A stretch of 33,049 bases of DNA from Solirubrobacterales bacterium (GCA_019240115.1 JAFAYV010000094.1:1-33049); one strand, 5' to 3'. Positions 1 to 9,572 are shown, numbered from the stretch's first letter. Program-made: numbers and translations. The notes: a model not told the origin generated them from the sequence alone.

Positions 1-103
1 CGGCCCCGCGTCGCGCGTCGGCGGCGACCCGCCGCGGCCCCGCGTCGCGCGTCGGTGGCGACCCGCCGCCGGCCCCGCGTCGCGCGTCGGCGGCGACCCG
101 CCG
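1..103. repeat. 34-bp tandem repeat, three copies
   Basis: Three near-identical 34-bp units lie at 1-34, 35-68 and 70-103; the middle copy has one T for C/G change and an extra C separates units 2 and 3. Each unit carries short complementary arms (GTCGC and GCGAC, for example 10-14 with 24-28), so every copy could fold as a hairpin. The array ends 3 bases from the stop codon of the minus-strand gene at 107-1261, so it lies just downstream of that gene. It may extend beyond the window. Confidence 0.85.
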
Positions 104-106
104 CCC

Positions 107-1261
107 TCAGTGCAGGATCGTCGAGTGCAGCACGAGCCAGATGGCGACGATCACCGCCGCGATCACGAGCAGCGCGAGCACACGCCGCGCCCAGTTCGGG
201 CGAGGCGCCAGGGCGGGGTTGAGCGGTCGCTGCAAGCGCGGCACGGGTGCGGTACGGCCGCGCGGCTCGGGTGGCAGCGCCTCGTCCTCGCCTCGGCGTG
301 CGCGCGATGGCTCTGCCTCGCGCTCGCGACGCGGCCCGGCCTCGCGCACGCGTGTCCGCGAGGACTCGCCGTCGCGCTCGCGACGCGACTCGCCGTCGCG
401 CTGGCCTGCCGCCGACGCCTCGGCCGTCCGTTCGGGGGCTCGTTCGAGCTCGCCCTGGCGCTCCCGCGCCCGTTCGAGCTCCCGCGCGCGGCCCGCGCGC
501 TCGCGCTCGAGCTCGGCGACGCGCGCACGCTGGCGCTTGAGCTCCTCCTGGGTGCCGGCAAGCTCCTCGGCGCGGTCGCGCAGCTCGCTCTCGAGCTGAT
601 CGCGGGCCGTCGCGATCCGGTCCTGCTCGGCGTTCAGACGCTCGTAGCGCCGGTCGGCGGCCAGGAGCTCGCGACGCGCGGTGTCGAGCTCCTCGGTCGT
701 CGAGCCCGCCTCCTGCTGCGCGGCGCGGGCGAGGTCGAGCTCCGCGCGGGCGCGTCCGAGCTCGTGGCCGAGATGGCGGGTCTCGGCACGCTCACGCTCG
801 AGCGCCTCGTCGGTCGCGGCGCGCCGCTCGCGCTCGCGCGCCAGCGCCGCCTCGGCGGCCTGCAGGCGTTCGCTCAGCCTCTCGGCGTCGCGCGCGCGCC
901 GCGCCGGCCGCCGGTTGTCGGGCGGAGCCTTGGCGCGCGGCGTCCGCGCCTCGGCGGCAAGCACGACCGCTCGGCCGGCGGGCCCGTCGTCCGACGGCGG
1001 CTGCAGCGCGACGGCGATGTCGGGCGCGACCGACAGCTCGATCTCCGTCGTGCCCGCGAGATCGACGTCGACCGGGAACGCGGCCGTCCACAGATCCCCG
1101 TCGTTCGCCGACCAGGGCTTGTGCTCGAGTTCGGCCAGCCACCGGCGGCGCTCGGCGCGGGCCCCGACGGTAAGGGTCAGCGTGGGGCGCACGAAGCGTC
1201 GACCGCGAACCCCCGACCAGCGTCCCGAGATCTCCAGCCGGCCCCCTGCGACGCGCCGCAT
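107..1261 (-). CDS. Coiled-coil, tail-anchored membrane protein, function unknown
   Basis: A 384-residue protein I cannot assign to a named family. Residues 1-95 look like a small beta-rich domain (alternating hydrophobic strands, aromatic-rich). About 115-285 is strongly charged, dominated by Arg, Glu and Ala in heptad-like spacing, typical of a long coiled coil. A proline/arginine-rich linker follows, and the last 25 residues hold a single hydrophobic helix (ALLVIAAVIVAIWLVLH), so the C terminus probably anchors the protein with the coiled coil in the cytoplasm. I chose ATG at 1261, which has GAGG eight bases upstream; GTG at 1270 in the same frame is possible. It lies 96 bp downstream of rpsT on the same strand and could be co-transcribed. 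A role in envelope or cell shape is only a guess from murJ nearby. Confidence 0.75.
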   Translation of the reverse strand: MRRVAGGRLEISGRWSGVRGRRFVRPTLTLTVGARAERRRWLAELEHKPWSANDGDLWTAAFPVDVDLAGTTEIELSVAPDIAVALQPPSDDGPAGRAVVLAAEARTPRAKAPPDNRRPARRARDAERLSERLQAAEAALARERERRAATDEALERERAETRHLGHELGRARAELDLARAAQQEAGSTTEELDTARRELLAADRRYERLNAEQDRIATARDQLESELRDRAEELAGTQEELKRQRARVAELERERAGRARELERARERQGELERAPERTAEASAAGQRDGESRRERDGESSRTRVREAGPRREREAEPSRARRGEDEALPPEPRGRTAPVPRLQRPLNPALAPRPNWARRVLALLVIAAVIVAIWLVLHSTILH

Positions 1262-1337
1262 CGCCTCCACCTCGAAGGTGACGCGATCGGGGTCGACGGT
1301 CGGCGGGGTGGCTATCTGTCGACGGGGTGGGGGCCGG

Positions 1338-1359
1338 GATCGCCGACGCGCGGGCGATC
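1338..1359 (-). terminator. GC hairpin at the rpsT stop codon
   Basis: Complementary 7-base arms at 1338-1344 and 1353-1359 flank an 8-base loop and overlap the rpsT stop codon. There is no T-tract on the minus strand, so this is either a weak or Rho-assisted terminator or just a stable 3' end. Low confidence. Confidence 0.25.
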
Positions 1360-1618
1360 AGTCGCCGCGGCGCAGGCGGGCGGCGCGAGCCTTCTTGCGG
1401 GCGCCGTTGTTGCGATGCAGCGCGCCGCTCTTGACCGCCTTGTCGATCGTGCGCACGAGCGTGCGATGCTCGGTCTCGGCGGTGTCGGCCTCGCCGTCGG
1501 CGATCGCCCGTTCCAGTCGGCGGAAGTAGGTCTTGACCGCCGACGTGTAGCGCCGGTTCTCCCGACGCTCGCGCTCGGCACGCAGGATCCGCTTCTTCTG
1601 GGAATGGATGTTGGCCAT
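1358..1618 (-). CDS. rpsT: 30S ribosomal protein S20
   Basis: An 86-residue, highly basic protein beginning MANIHSQKKRILRAERERR, the hallmark N terminus of S20, which binds 16S rRNA in the body of the small subunit. The rest (SAVKTYFRRLERAI, then a Lys/Arg-rich tail ALHRNNGARKKARAARL) follows the S20 pattern of long basic helices, and the length is usual for the family. An in-frame ATG five codons upstream is ignored because family members start at MANI. No Shine-Dalgarno is visible before the ATG; the leader is short and hairpin-rich. The gene is divergent from murJ, whose start is only 51 bp away. Confidence 0.96.
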   Translation of the reverse strand: MANIHSQKKRILRAERERRENRRYTSAVKTYFRRLERAIADGEADTAETEHRTLVRTIDKAVKSGALHRNNGARKKARAARLRRGD

Positions 1619-1625
1619 GGAAAAT

Positions 1626-1660
1626 CGCCGCAAGCGGCCGCTGCAGCGGCGCGTACTATA
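1626..1660 (-). promoter_or_regulatory. rpsT leader: -10-like box and paired hairpins
   Basis: On the minus strand a TATAGT box occupies 1660-1655. Downstream of it come a perfect 14-bp palindrome at 1637-1650 (centre CTGCAG) and a second small hairpin (CCGC-AA-GCGG at 1628-1637), then a run of four T before the start codon. The implied 5' UTR is about 30 bases without a Shine-Dalgarno. S20 represses its own translation in E. coli; whether this leader does the same is inference. Confidence 0.35.
1654..1659 (+). promoter_or_regulatory. Candidate -10 box of murJ
   Basis: TACTAT ends 10 bases before the GTG start at 1670, and no Shine-Dalgarno lies between. Transcription would begin at or next to the start codon. 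The same bases read TATAGT on the other strand and could serve rpsT. Confidence 0.4.
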
Positions 1661-1669
1661 GCGCCCTCC

Positions 1670-3292
1670 GTGCCCGCCGACCGCACCTTCAGCGGCGAGT
1701 CGCCGGCGGCCTCCGCGCCGTCGCCGCCGCGCCGTCGGCTCGCTCTCAACACGGCGATCTTCGCCGTGGCCACCGCCGTCTCACGAGTCGCCGGGCTCGG
1801 CCGCGAGATCGTCCAGGCGAGCCTGTTCGCGACGACCGCCGCCGGCTCGGCGTTCACCGTCGCCTCCCAGCTGCCCAACCTGTTCTCCAACCTCTTCTCG
1901 CAGGCGGCGCTCGGCGCTGCGTTCGTGCCGATCTTCACCGAGCTCTTGCAGGCGGGCCGCCGCCGCGAGGCGTGGCGGCTCGCCTCCTCGCTGTTCTGGC
2001 TGATCCTCGTCGTCCTCGGGACGCTGACGATCGTCTACATCGCGCTCGCCGGCGTGATCATGCCGCTGTTCACCGGCACCAAGCTCGCCTCCGAGACGGC
2101 GCTGACCGCCGGCCTGTCGCGGGTCCTGTTCCCGGTCGTGCTGCTGCTCAGCCTCACCGGGCTGCTCGTGGGGATCCTGCAGTCCTGCGACGAGTTCACG
2201 ATCCCGGCGCTAGCGCCCGCGGTCTGGAACGTCGTGATCATCGTCGGACTCGTCGTCCTGCACGACCGCTTCCACGGCCAGGACCGGATCTACTCCTATG
2301 CGATCGCGTGGCTGGTGGCGACGATCGTGCAGCTGGCGCTGATCGCCATGGGGCTGCGGCGGATCGACGGGCGCTTCTCGTTCGCGCTGGACTGGAAGGA
2401 CTCGCGCGTGCGACAGGTGCTCATCCTGTTCCTGCCGGTGACGATGTCGATCGGGATCATCAACCTCGACAGCTTCCTCAACGCCGAGCTGGGCACGCTC
2501 GTCTCCTATCACGCGCCGATCGCGATCAACGACGCGTTCCGCATCTACATGCTCCCTCAGGGGGTGTTCAGCGTCGCCGTGGCCACCGTGCTGTTCCCGA
2601 CGCTCAGCCGGATGGCCTCGGCGCGCGACCCGGGCGGGATGCGGCAGATCATCGGCACCGGGATGCGCCAGATCAACCTGCTGCTGATCCCCTCGGCGGC
2701 GCTGATGGCGGTGCTCGCCGAGCCGATCACGCGGCTGCTCTACGAGCACGGCAGCTTTCATCCGGCCGACACTCACCGCGTCACCACCGCGCTGTTCTGG
2801 TTTGCCTTCAGCCTCCCGTTCGCCGGGATCAACCTGCTGTTCAGCCGGACGTTCTTCGCGCTGCAGCGGCCGTGGATCCCGACCAAGCTCGCGGCGCTGA
2901 ACATCGTCGTCGACATCATCGTGTCGCTCGCGCTGTACAAGCCGCTCGGGATCGCCGGTCTGGTCATCGGCACGCTGGCGGCCAACGTCGTCATGACCTG
3001 GCTGCAGCTGCGGCGGCTGCGGATCGGCTTCAACGGCCGGCTGCAGGGCGCCGAGACGACGATGGTCACCGGGCGCGTGCTGCTCGCCACGGCCGTGATC
3101 ACGGTCGTCGGATGGCTGCTGTGGAAGGGCTTGGACACCGCCCTCGGCCTCTCGCTCGTCGCCCAGATCATCTCGGTCGGGGTCGCGCTCGCCGGCGCCG
3201 GCGGGCTGTACGCGTGGCTGGCGCTGCGGATGCGGATCCCCGAGGCGCGCCAGATCGAGACCTTCGTGCTGGGCCGCCTGCGACGGCGCTAG
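1670..3292 (+). CDS. murJ: Lipid II flippase MurJ (MviN family)
   Basis: A 540-residue polytopic membrane protein of the MOP superfamily that moves the peptidoglycan precursor lipid II across the cytoplasmic membrane. After a short proline-rich cytoplasmic leader it reads LALNTAIFAVATAVSRVAGLGRE, matching the MurJ N terminus, then QLPNLFSNLFSQAALGAAFVPIF, the conserved first-loop signature, and about 14 hydrophobic helices to the end. LPQGVFSVAVATVLFPTLSR around 295-315 is also typical. The frame stays open far upstream of 1670, but that part overlaps rpsT and the coiled-coil gene and is low-complexity, so I start at GTG 1670, just after a TACTAT box. The gene stops 9 bp before the next membrane protein. 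Confidence 0.94.
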   Translation: MPADRTFSGESPAASAPSPPRRRLALNTAIFAVATAVSRVAGLGREIVQASLFATTAAGSAFTVASQLPNLFSNLFSQAALGAAFVPIFTELLQAGRRREAWRLASSLFWLILVVLGTLTIVYIALAGVIMPLFTGTKLASETALTAGLSRVLFPVVLLLSLTGLLVGILQSCDEFTIPALAPAVWNVVIIVGLVVLHDRFHGQDRIYSYAIAWLVATIVQLALIAMGLRRIDGRFSFALDWKDSRVRQVLILFLPVTMSIGIINLDSFLNAELGTLVSYHAPIAINDAFRIYMLPQGVFSVAVATVLFPTLSRMASARDPGGMRQIIGTGMRQINLLLIPSAALMAVLAEPITRLLYEHGSFHPADTHRVTTALFWFAFSLPFAGINLLFSRTFFALQRPWIPTKLAALNIVVDIIVSLALYKPLGIAGLVIGTLAANVVMTWLQLRRLRIGFNGRLQGAETTMVTGRVLLATAVITVVGWLLWKGLDTALGLSLVAQIISVGVALAGAGGLYAWLALRMRIPEARQIETFVLGRLRRR

Positions 3293-3295
3293 GCT
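3290..3295 (+). promoter_or_regulatory. Candidate -10 box, leaderless
   Basis: TAGGCT overlaps the murJ stop codon and ends 6 bases before the ATG at 3302, with no Shine-Dalgarno between. Confidence 0.4.
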
Positions 3296-3301
3296 GGGCC
3301 T

Positions 3302-3823
3302 ATGCCGCGTCAGGGCTTCTATCACCGGAACTTCGCCGTCAACCCCCGGCGCGAGCGTGCGTTCCTCAGCGCGCTGGGCTTCACGTCCGCCTTCGCTGTC
3401 ACGCGCATCATCACGCATTTGATCCGGGCCGGGGTGGGGCCGTTTCACAACATCTCGAGCAAGGGCGGCACCCACATCCACCACAGCACGTTCGGCATCT
3501 TCGGCCTGCTCGGCGTCGGATACCTGTGGGTCTATCTGATCTTCGTCGGAGGCGATCATCCTCCCCACTGGGGATCGCGGGTCACCGCGACCGGCTTTGG
3601 GATCTCGGCGGCGCTCACGCTGGACGAGTTCGCGCTGTGGCTGGACCTCCAGGACGACTACTGGGACAAGCAGGGCCGCAAGTCGATCGATGCGGTGGCG
3701 ATCTTCGGAGGACTGCTCACGCTGGGCGTCGTGGGGCGCCCGGCGCTGGAGGAGCTGGGGCTGATGCCCGAGGGCGTGGGCGCGGTGCTGCGCCGTCTGG
3801 ACATCACGTCCATCGGCGACTGA
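3302..3823 (+). CDS. Small multi-pass membrane protein, unknown function
   Basis: A 173-residue protein with about three to four hydrophobic segments (roughly residues 20-42, 60-82, 95-115 and 135-150). The first loop carries a histidine-rich motif, [14 protein letters not shown], and an acidic/aromatic stretch [12 protein letters not shown] precedes the last segment. The clustered His and the downstream Asp/Glu could bind a metal, but no enzyme signature is recognised. Homologous 'integral membrane' hypotheticals are common in actinobacteria, to my knowledge without an assigned role. It follows murJ by 9 bp, which suggests shared transcription, although a -10-like box sits directly before its ATG. 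Confidence 0.8.
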   Translation: MPRQGFYHRNFAVNPRRERAFLSALGFTSAFAVTRIITHLIRAGVGPFHNISSKGGTHIHHSTFGIFGLLGVGYLWVYLIFVGGDHPPHWGSRVTATGFGISAALTLDEFALWLDLQDDYWDKQGRKSIDAVAIFGGLLTLGVVGRPALEELGLMPEGVGAVLRRLDITSIGD

Positions 3824-3928
3824 TCGGGCCGGCGGCGGCCGGGCCGCCCCGCCCGCGACGCCCGGTTCGCGGCGCCGACCTGCGACGGTGCACGCGCACG
3901 GAGGGCCGGGGGAACCCACGCGTCCTCC

Positions 3929-3934
3929 TACCCT
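3929..3934 (+). promoter_or_regulatory. Candidate -10 box of lepA, leaderless
   Basis: TACCCT ends 7 bases before the GTG start at 3942. The preceding 118-bp gap is GC-rich with inverted G/C runs near 3826-3850 that could end the upstream transcript. Confidence 0.45.
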
Positions 3935-3941
3935 TGAGGGC

Positions 3942-5753
<1,812 letters not shown>

Positions 5754-5784
5754 ACCGAACTCCGGATCGAGCACCACCACGCTC

Positions 5785-6363
5785 ATGACCGCCCCCGCCC
5801 CGCCCCCCGTCGTGGCCACCGCCGAGCTGCCCGAGCAGGACGACCCCGTCATCGGGCAGGAGCTCATTCGGGTCACCATGCGCGACGGCTCGGTGCAGGA
5901 GCTGCGCCTGCACGATTACGCTCGCCTGTACGCGCTGCCCGGCGTCTACGAGCAGATCGTCCAGAAGCGCCTGCAGTGCAGCCCGGGCCTCTACGAGATC
6001 TATCTGACCCTCGACCTGCTTGCGCTCGGCGCCGATGACGCCCGGGCGCTCGCCGCGCGCCACGCGACCGCGCTGGCGTGCGTGGCGCCGGTCGGCGACC
6101 TCGCGGGCAAGGTCCCGGTGCCCGCGCTCATGACGGCGGCCGGGCTGCTGGCTCCCGATGCGCTCGTCGCCTACATGTACGACCCGGCGGGCGCTGCGCG
6201 GGACGCCGTCACCCCGGAGCGCTGGCGCCGAGAGCTCGGTGGCGACGTGCAGGCCGTCGAGCTGCGTCGCGAGCGCTACGTGCACCGCCGCACCTGCTCC
6301 GGCGGGGTCTGCGAGATGGAGGCCGCGGTGTGGCGGGTGCGCCGGCCGCTGTCGACACCGTGA
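5785..6363 (+). CDS. Conserved-looking hypothetical protein
   Basis: A 192-residue soluble protein not assigned to a family. A proline-rich lead (residues 1-25) precedes a compact region with RVTMRDGSVQELRLHDYARLY and PGVYEQIVQKRLQCSPGLYE. A helical middle and a C-terminal CSGGVC pair of cysteines follow. No nucleotide-, SAM- or metal-binding motif is visible beyond those cysteines. No Shine-Dalgarno or -10-like box precedes ATG 5785; an internal ATG at 5878 is a weaker alternative start. Codon use (G/C-ending third positions) matches neighbouring genes. It follows lepA by 31 bp and converges on the DUF1707 gene. Confidence 0.7.
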   Translation: MTAPAPPPVVATAELPEQDDPVIGQELIRVTMRDGSVQELRLHDYARLYALPGVYEQIVQKRLQCSPGLYEIYLTLDLLALGADDARALAARHATALACVAPVGDLAGKVPVPALMTAAGLLAPDALVAYMYDPAGAARDAVTPERWRRELGGDVQAVELRRERYVHRRTCSGGVCEMEAAVWRVRRPLSTP

Positions 6364-6421
6364 GCCGCCGCTCGTTCTCGGCCCCGCCAGTGCGGTCGCA
6401 CGAATGCGAGCGTGGAAGCGG

Positions 6422-6886
6422 TTAGGCCCAGTCGCCGTAGCGGGGGCCCCAGCCCGAGCGCCGGCGCTGCGGATCCCAGCCCCGGGCCCGCGGACCCCGC
6501 GGTTCCCGGGGCCGCCGCGGGCGGCCGCCGAGGGCGAGCACGACGATCATCATGACCGTCCAGACGATCGCGGTGGCGAGGAGCATCGCCGCGGTGACCG
6601 CGAGGCAGGGGATGACGAGCACGAGCAGGGACGGGTGGGCGCGGACGGCGTGCAGCGCCCAGCCCCCGGCCGAGCGCCGGCGCGGATGACGGTGCGGCGA
6701 ATCGGGCCGCGGCAGATCGTGGACGGTCGCCTCGAGCTCGTCGTAGGTTCGCGCGATCAGCGCCCGGCTGACGCGCTCCTCGAGCTCCTCGGCGAGGAGG
6801 CGGCCCTCGCCGGCGGCCCGCCGCAGCCGCTCTACGATCCGATCGCGATCGGAGTCGGACGCCCTCAGACTGCCGCGTCTGGCCAT
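6422..6886 (-). CDS. DUF1707-domain membrane protein
   Basis: A 154-residue protein whose N terminus (LRASDSDRDRIVERLRRAAGEGRLLAEELEERVSRALIARTYDELEATVHDLP, residues 7-59) is the DUF1707 signature common in actinobacteria: a short helical domain with the 'RASD-DRE' opening and 'RL..EEL.ER...A..ARTY.EL' core. Two adjacent hydrophobic helices follow (about 83-105 and 107-122), then a basic Arg/Gly/Pro/Trp-rich tail. Its function is unknown; other DUF1707 proteins often carry a membrane domain after it. ATG 6886 has TAGCCT ending 6 bases upstream and no Shine-Dalgarno. It lies 80 bp downstream of cydB on the same strand and may have its own promoter. Confidence 0.88.
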   Translation of the reverse strand: MARRGSLRASDSDRDRIVERLRRAAGEGRLLAEELEERVSRALIARTYDELEATVHDLPRPDSPHRHPRRRSAGGWALHAVRAHPSLLVLVIPCLAVTAAMLLATAIVWTVMMIVVLALGGRPRRPREPRGPRARGWDPQRRRSGWGPRYGDWA

Positions 6887-6892
6887 GGACGA

Positions 6893-6898
6893 AGGCTA
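6893..6898 (-). promoter_or_regulatory. Candidate -10 box of the DUF1707 gene, leaderless
   Basis: TAGCCT on the minus strand ends 6 bases before the ATG at 6886. Confidence 0.4.
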
Positions 6899-6966
6899 GC
6901 GCGCGGCGACCGCGGGCTCAACGGTTCCGAGCGACGCTCACCGATGCTCGTGGTCGGGGCCGATCA

Positions 6967-8172
6967 CTACCCCTCGTCCGCGAGCGCGGCCGGGACGAGC
7001 GACGCGAAGGCGACGATCATGAACGCGAACAGGCTGACGACGCCGACCGCGTGCGCCCACGGCGCGCTCGCCGCGTTCAGCATGCCGATCCCGACGATCA
7101 GCAGCGCCACCGCGAGGCGCGCGCGGACCGCCCCGCCGAGCGGTCGCGCCGCGCGGATCGGCTCGGGCGTCGACTCGCCCGGTGCCAGACGGCCGCGGAG
7201 GGTCAGCGAGAACAGCAGGCCGAGCGCCGGGAACAGGAGCGCGCCCCCGGCGACGACGGCGACGATGAGCGTGACGAGGGTGTCGTGCCCCGCCGCGGCC
7301 CGATGCACGCTCAGTCCGGGCAGCAGCGTGGGATAACGCGCGATCGCCCAGCCGGCGATCACCCCCGCGACGGCAAGGCCCGCTCCGTAGCGCGCGGCCT
7401 CGAACCGCCCGACGATCACGAACCCGAGCGTCGCGGCTCCCGCGAGCGCCGAGACGATCACGCAGGCGAGCGCGCCGCGGCTGAGCAGCCCCGCGTACAG
7501 CGAGTGGGCGTCGGCGTGCAGGACGCCGAGCCCGGCGGCCGCGACCGCACCGGCGGCGAGCCCGGCGGCGAGGGCTCGGCGACGGAACGGCTCGACGAGC
7601 TCCGGATGCTCACGGGCCGCGTCGGCGGCGAGGTACACGGCCGCGAGATATGCCGAGAAGACGACCGCGAGCACGCCGGCGAGGATTGAGACGGGTCCGG
7701 TCCAGCTCGCGAACAGGTCGCCGGCGGCGTTGCCGACGGGGACCCGCTCGGCGGCGATCCCGCCGGCGGCGGCGCCGAGCGCGAACGGCGTGATCAGCGA
7801 GGCGACGGCGAACGCCCCGTCGATCAGCGCCAGCTCGCGGTCCGAGCGCACGCCCGACCGCAGTGCGTAGCCGGCGCCGCGCAGGATGATCCCGACCCCC
7901 GCGAGGAAGAGGGCGACGGCGAGCGTCGAGGCGACCGAGCCGAAGAACGACGGGTACGCGGTCCAGGTCACGGTCAAGACGAAGATCAGCCACACGTGGT
8001 TGGCCTCCCACACGGGACCCATCGAGTGGTTGGCGTGCTCGCGCAGCGCCTGACCGCGCGTGCCGCGATCGCTGACCAGGCGCCAGATCCCGGCGCCGAA
8101 GTCCGCACCGGCGAGCACCGTGTACAGGACGAGCCCGACGAGCACGAACACGAGCGGCAGCGTCTGGAGCAT
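6967..8172 (-). CDS. cydB: Cytochrome bd ubiquinol/menaquinol oxidase subunit II
   Basis: A 401-residue polytopic protein, the partner of CydA in the bd-type terminal oxidase that reduces oxygen to water with quinol and little proton pumping. The N terminus (VLVGLVLYTVLAGADFGAGIW) and MGPVWEANHVWLIF are CydB hallmarks; VTWTAYPSFFGSVASTLAVALFLAGVGIILRGA continues the pattern. About eight to nine hydrophobic helices are visible. The ATG overlaps the cydA stop as TGATG, so translation is probably coupled. No cydC/cydD assembly-transporter genes are in the window. Confidence 0.94.
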   Translation of the reverse strand: MLQTLPLVFVLVGLVLYTVLAGADFGAGIWRLVSDRGTRGQALREHANHSMGPVWEANHVWLIFVLTVTWTAYPSFFGSVASTLAVALFLAGVGIILRGAGYALRSGVRSDRELALIDGAFAVASLITPFALGAAAGGIAAERVPVGNAAGDLFASWTGPVSILAGVLAVVFSAYLAAVYLAADAAREHPELVEPFRRRALAAGLAAGAVAAAGLGVLHADAHSLYAGLLSRGALACVIVSALAGAATLGFVIVGRFEAARYGAGLAVAGVIAGWAIARYPTLLPGLSVHRAAAGHDTLVTLIVAVVAGGALLFPALGLLFSLTLRGRLAPGESTPEPIRAARPLGGAVRARLAVALLIVGIGMLNAASAPWAHAVGVVSLFAFMIVAFASLVPAALADEG

Positions 8173-9566
8173 CACGGCCCCTGCGGGGTCGCCCCGGCCG
8201 CCCCGGGCAAGGTCGCCTCTCGCTCGGACAGCGGCGCCCGCGCCAGCCGGCGCAGCACCCAGACAAGGCCGGCGCCGACCGCCAGGTAGGTGACGACGAG
8301 GGTGCCGTAGCCGACCGGGATGCCGCCGGCGCCGGTGACCGCGTCGGCGGTCGGCATCACGCGGTAGACGACCCAGGGCTGGCGGCCGACCTCGGTCGTC
8401 ACCCACCCGGCGATGAGCGCCACCGTCGCCGCCGGGCCCGCGAGCACGAGGGCGCCGTTGACCCACCGCGAGTCGGGGAGCGGTCGGCGACGGATCCGGA
8501 TCACCAGATAGGCGATCCCGAGCAGCGCGAGCAGCGTGCCGATGCCGACCATCGTCTGGAACGCGAAGCGCACCACGTTGATCGGCGGCCGCTGGGCGGC
8601 GGGCACCGTGTCGAGGCCCTGGACGCGGGCGTCCCAGCTGTGGTAGGCGAGCAGCGAGAGCAGGTGCGGGATCGCGATCCCGTCCTTGATCTGGCCGTCG
8701 GTGTACCAGCCGAGGAGGTGCTCGGAGGCGCCGCGCGTCGTGGGGTACAGGCCCTCGATCGCCGCGAGCTTGATCGGCTGGTCGACGGCGACGTCGCGCG
8801 CGACCCAGTCGCCGACGAGCACCTGGACGGGCGCGGCCACGCAGGCGATCGTCAGCGGGATCGTCAGCGCCACGCGCTGATAGCGGGTGGGTGGGATTCG
8901 GTTGCCGCGCAGGCGCCCGAACGCGTAGCAGCCGGCGACGAGGAAGCCGGTGACCATGTAGCCCGCGATGTACATGTGGATCAGCTCCGACCACAGGTAC
9001 GGGTTGCCGAACAGCGCCCGCAGCGGGTCGACGTCGACGACGTGCCCGGCGTGCAGCGCAAAGCCCCCCGGGTGGTTCATCCACGCGTTGACCGAGATGA
9101 CCATCAGCGACCCGGTGAACCCGGTGATGACGATCGGGATCCCGCTCAGCCAGTGCGCCCGCGGGGACATCCGGTCCCAGCCGTAGGCGTAGATGCCGAT
9201 GAAGATCGCCTCCATGAAGAACGAGAAGCCCTCGATCGCGAAGCCGAGGCCGAACACCGAGCCGAAGGTGGCGGTGAAGTTCGGCCACAGCAGGCCCATC
9301 TCGAAGCTGAGGATCGTTCCGGTGATGACGCCGACGGCGAACAGCGCGAGCACGATCCGGCTCCAGCGCCGCGCCAGCGTGCGGTACAGCGGGTCGCCGG
9401 TGCGCAGGTGCAGCCACTCCAGGAACAGGACCATCGCGGGGAAGGCGATCCCGAAGCAGACGAGCGGGATGTGCACCGCGAACGACAGCGCCTGCATCTG
9501 ACGGGCCTCCAGCAGGTACCGCTGGTGCACCGGGGCCAGCGCCGCGCCGAGCGGTGGGATGCTCAC
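8172..9566 (-). CDS. cydA: Cytochrome bd oxidase subunit I
   Basis: A 464-residue haem-bearing subunit with about nine helices. Recognisable elements: QMQALSFAVHIPLVCFGIAFP near residue 23 (the His expected to ligate haem b595), ELIHMYIAGYMVTGFLVAGCYAF around 190 (the second haem-ligand His), an AFQTMVGIG segment with the haem b558 Met, and GRQPWVVY near the end, the conserved GRQPW signature. The loop between helices 6 and 7 is short, as in the short-Q-loop (CIO-like) subgroup. The start is GTG 9566 with TACCGT six bases ahead. It is divergent from the SDR gene across 56 bp. Confidence 0.95.
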   Translation of the reverse strand: MSIPPLGAALAPVHQRYLLEARQMQALSFAVHIPLVCFGIAFPAMVLFLEWLHLRTGDPLYRTLARRWSRIVLALFAVGVITGTILSFEMGLLWPNFTATFGSVFGLGFAIEGFSFFMEAIFIGIYAYGWDRMSPRAHWLSGIPIVITGFTGSLMVISVNAWMNHPGGFALHAGHVVDVDPLRALFGNPYLWSELIHMYIAGYMVTGFLVAGCYAFGRLRGNRIPPTRYQRVALTIPLTIACVAAPVQVLVGDWVARDVAVDQPIKLAAIEGLYPTTRGASEHLLGWYTDGQIKDGIAIPHLLSLLAYHSWDARVQGLDTVPAAQRPPINVVRFAFQTMVGIGTLLALLGIAYLVIRIRRRPLPDSRWVNGALVLAGPAATVALIAGWVTTEVGRQPWVVYRVMPTADAVTGAGGIPVGYGTLVVTYLAVGAGLVWVLRRLARAPLSEREATLPGAAGATPQGP

Positions 9567-9572
9567 GGGCCG

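Noticed and set aside
110-1669. In-frame upstream extension of murJ by about 520 codons
   Set aside because: It runs antisense to rpsT and the coiled-coil gene, is Arg/Ala/Leu-rich, and matches no MurJ feature; it is a by-product of high GC.
2210-3919. Long minus-strand frame opposite murJ and the next gene
   Set aside because: Its composition (Arg, Asp, Pro, Gln, His) is typical of antisense shadows in GC-rich DNA, and the plus strand carries clear families.
6364-6421. Bidirectional terminator between the convergent genes
   Set aside because: Only 5-bp stems (for example 6396-6400 with 6405-6409) and no T-tract; too weak to call.
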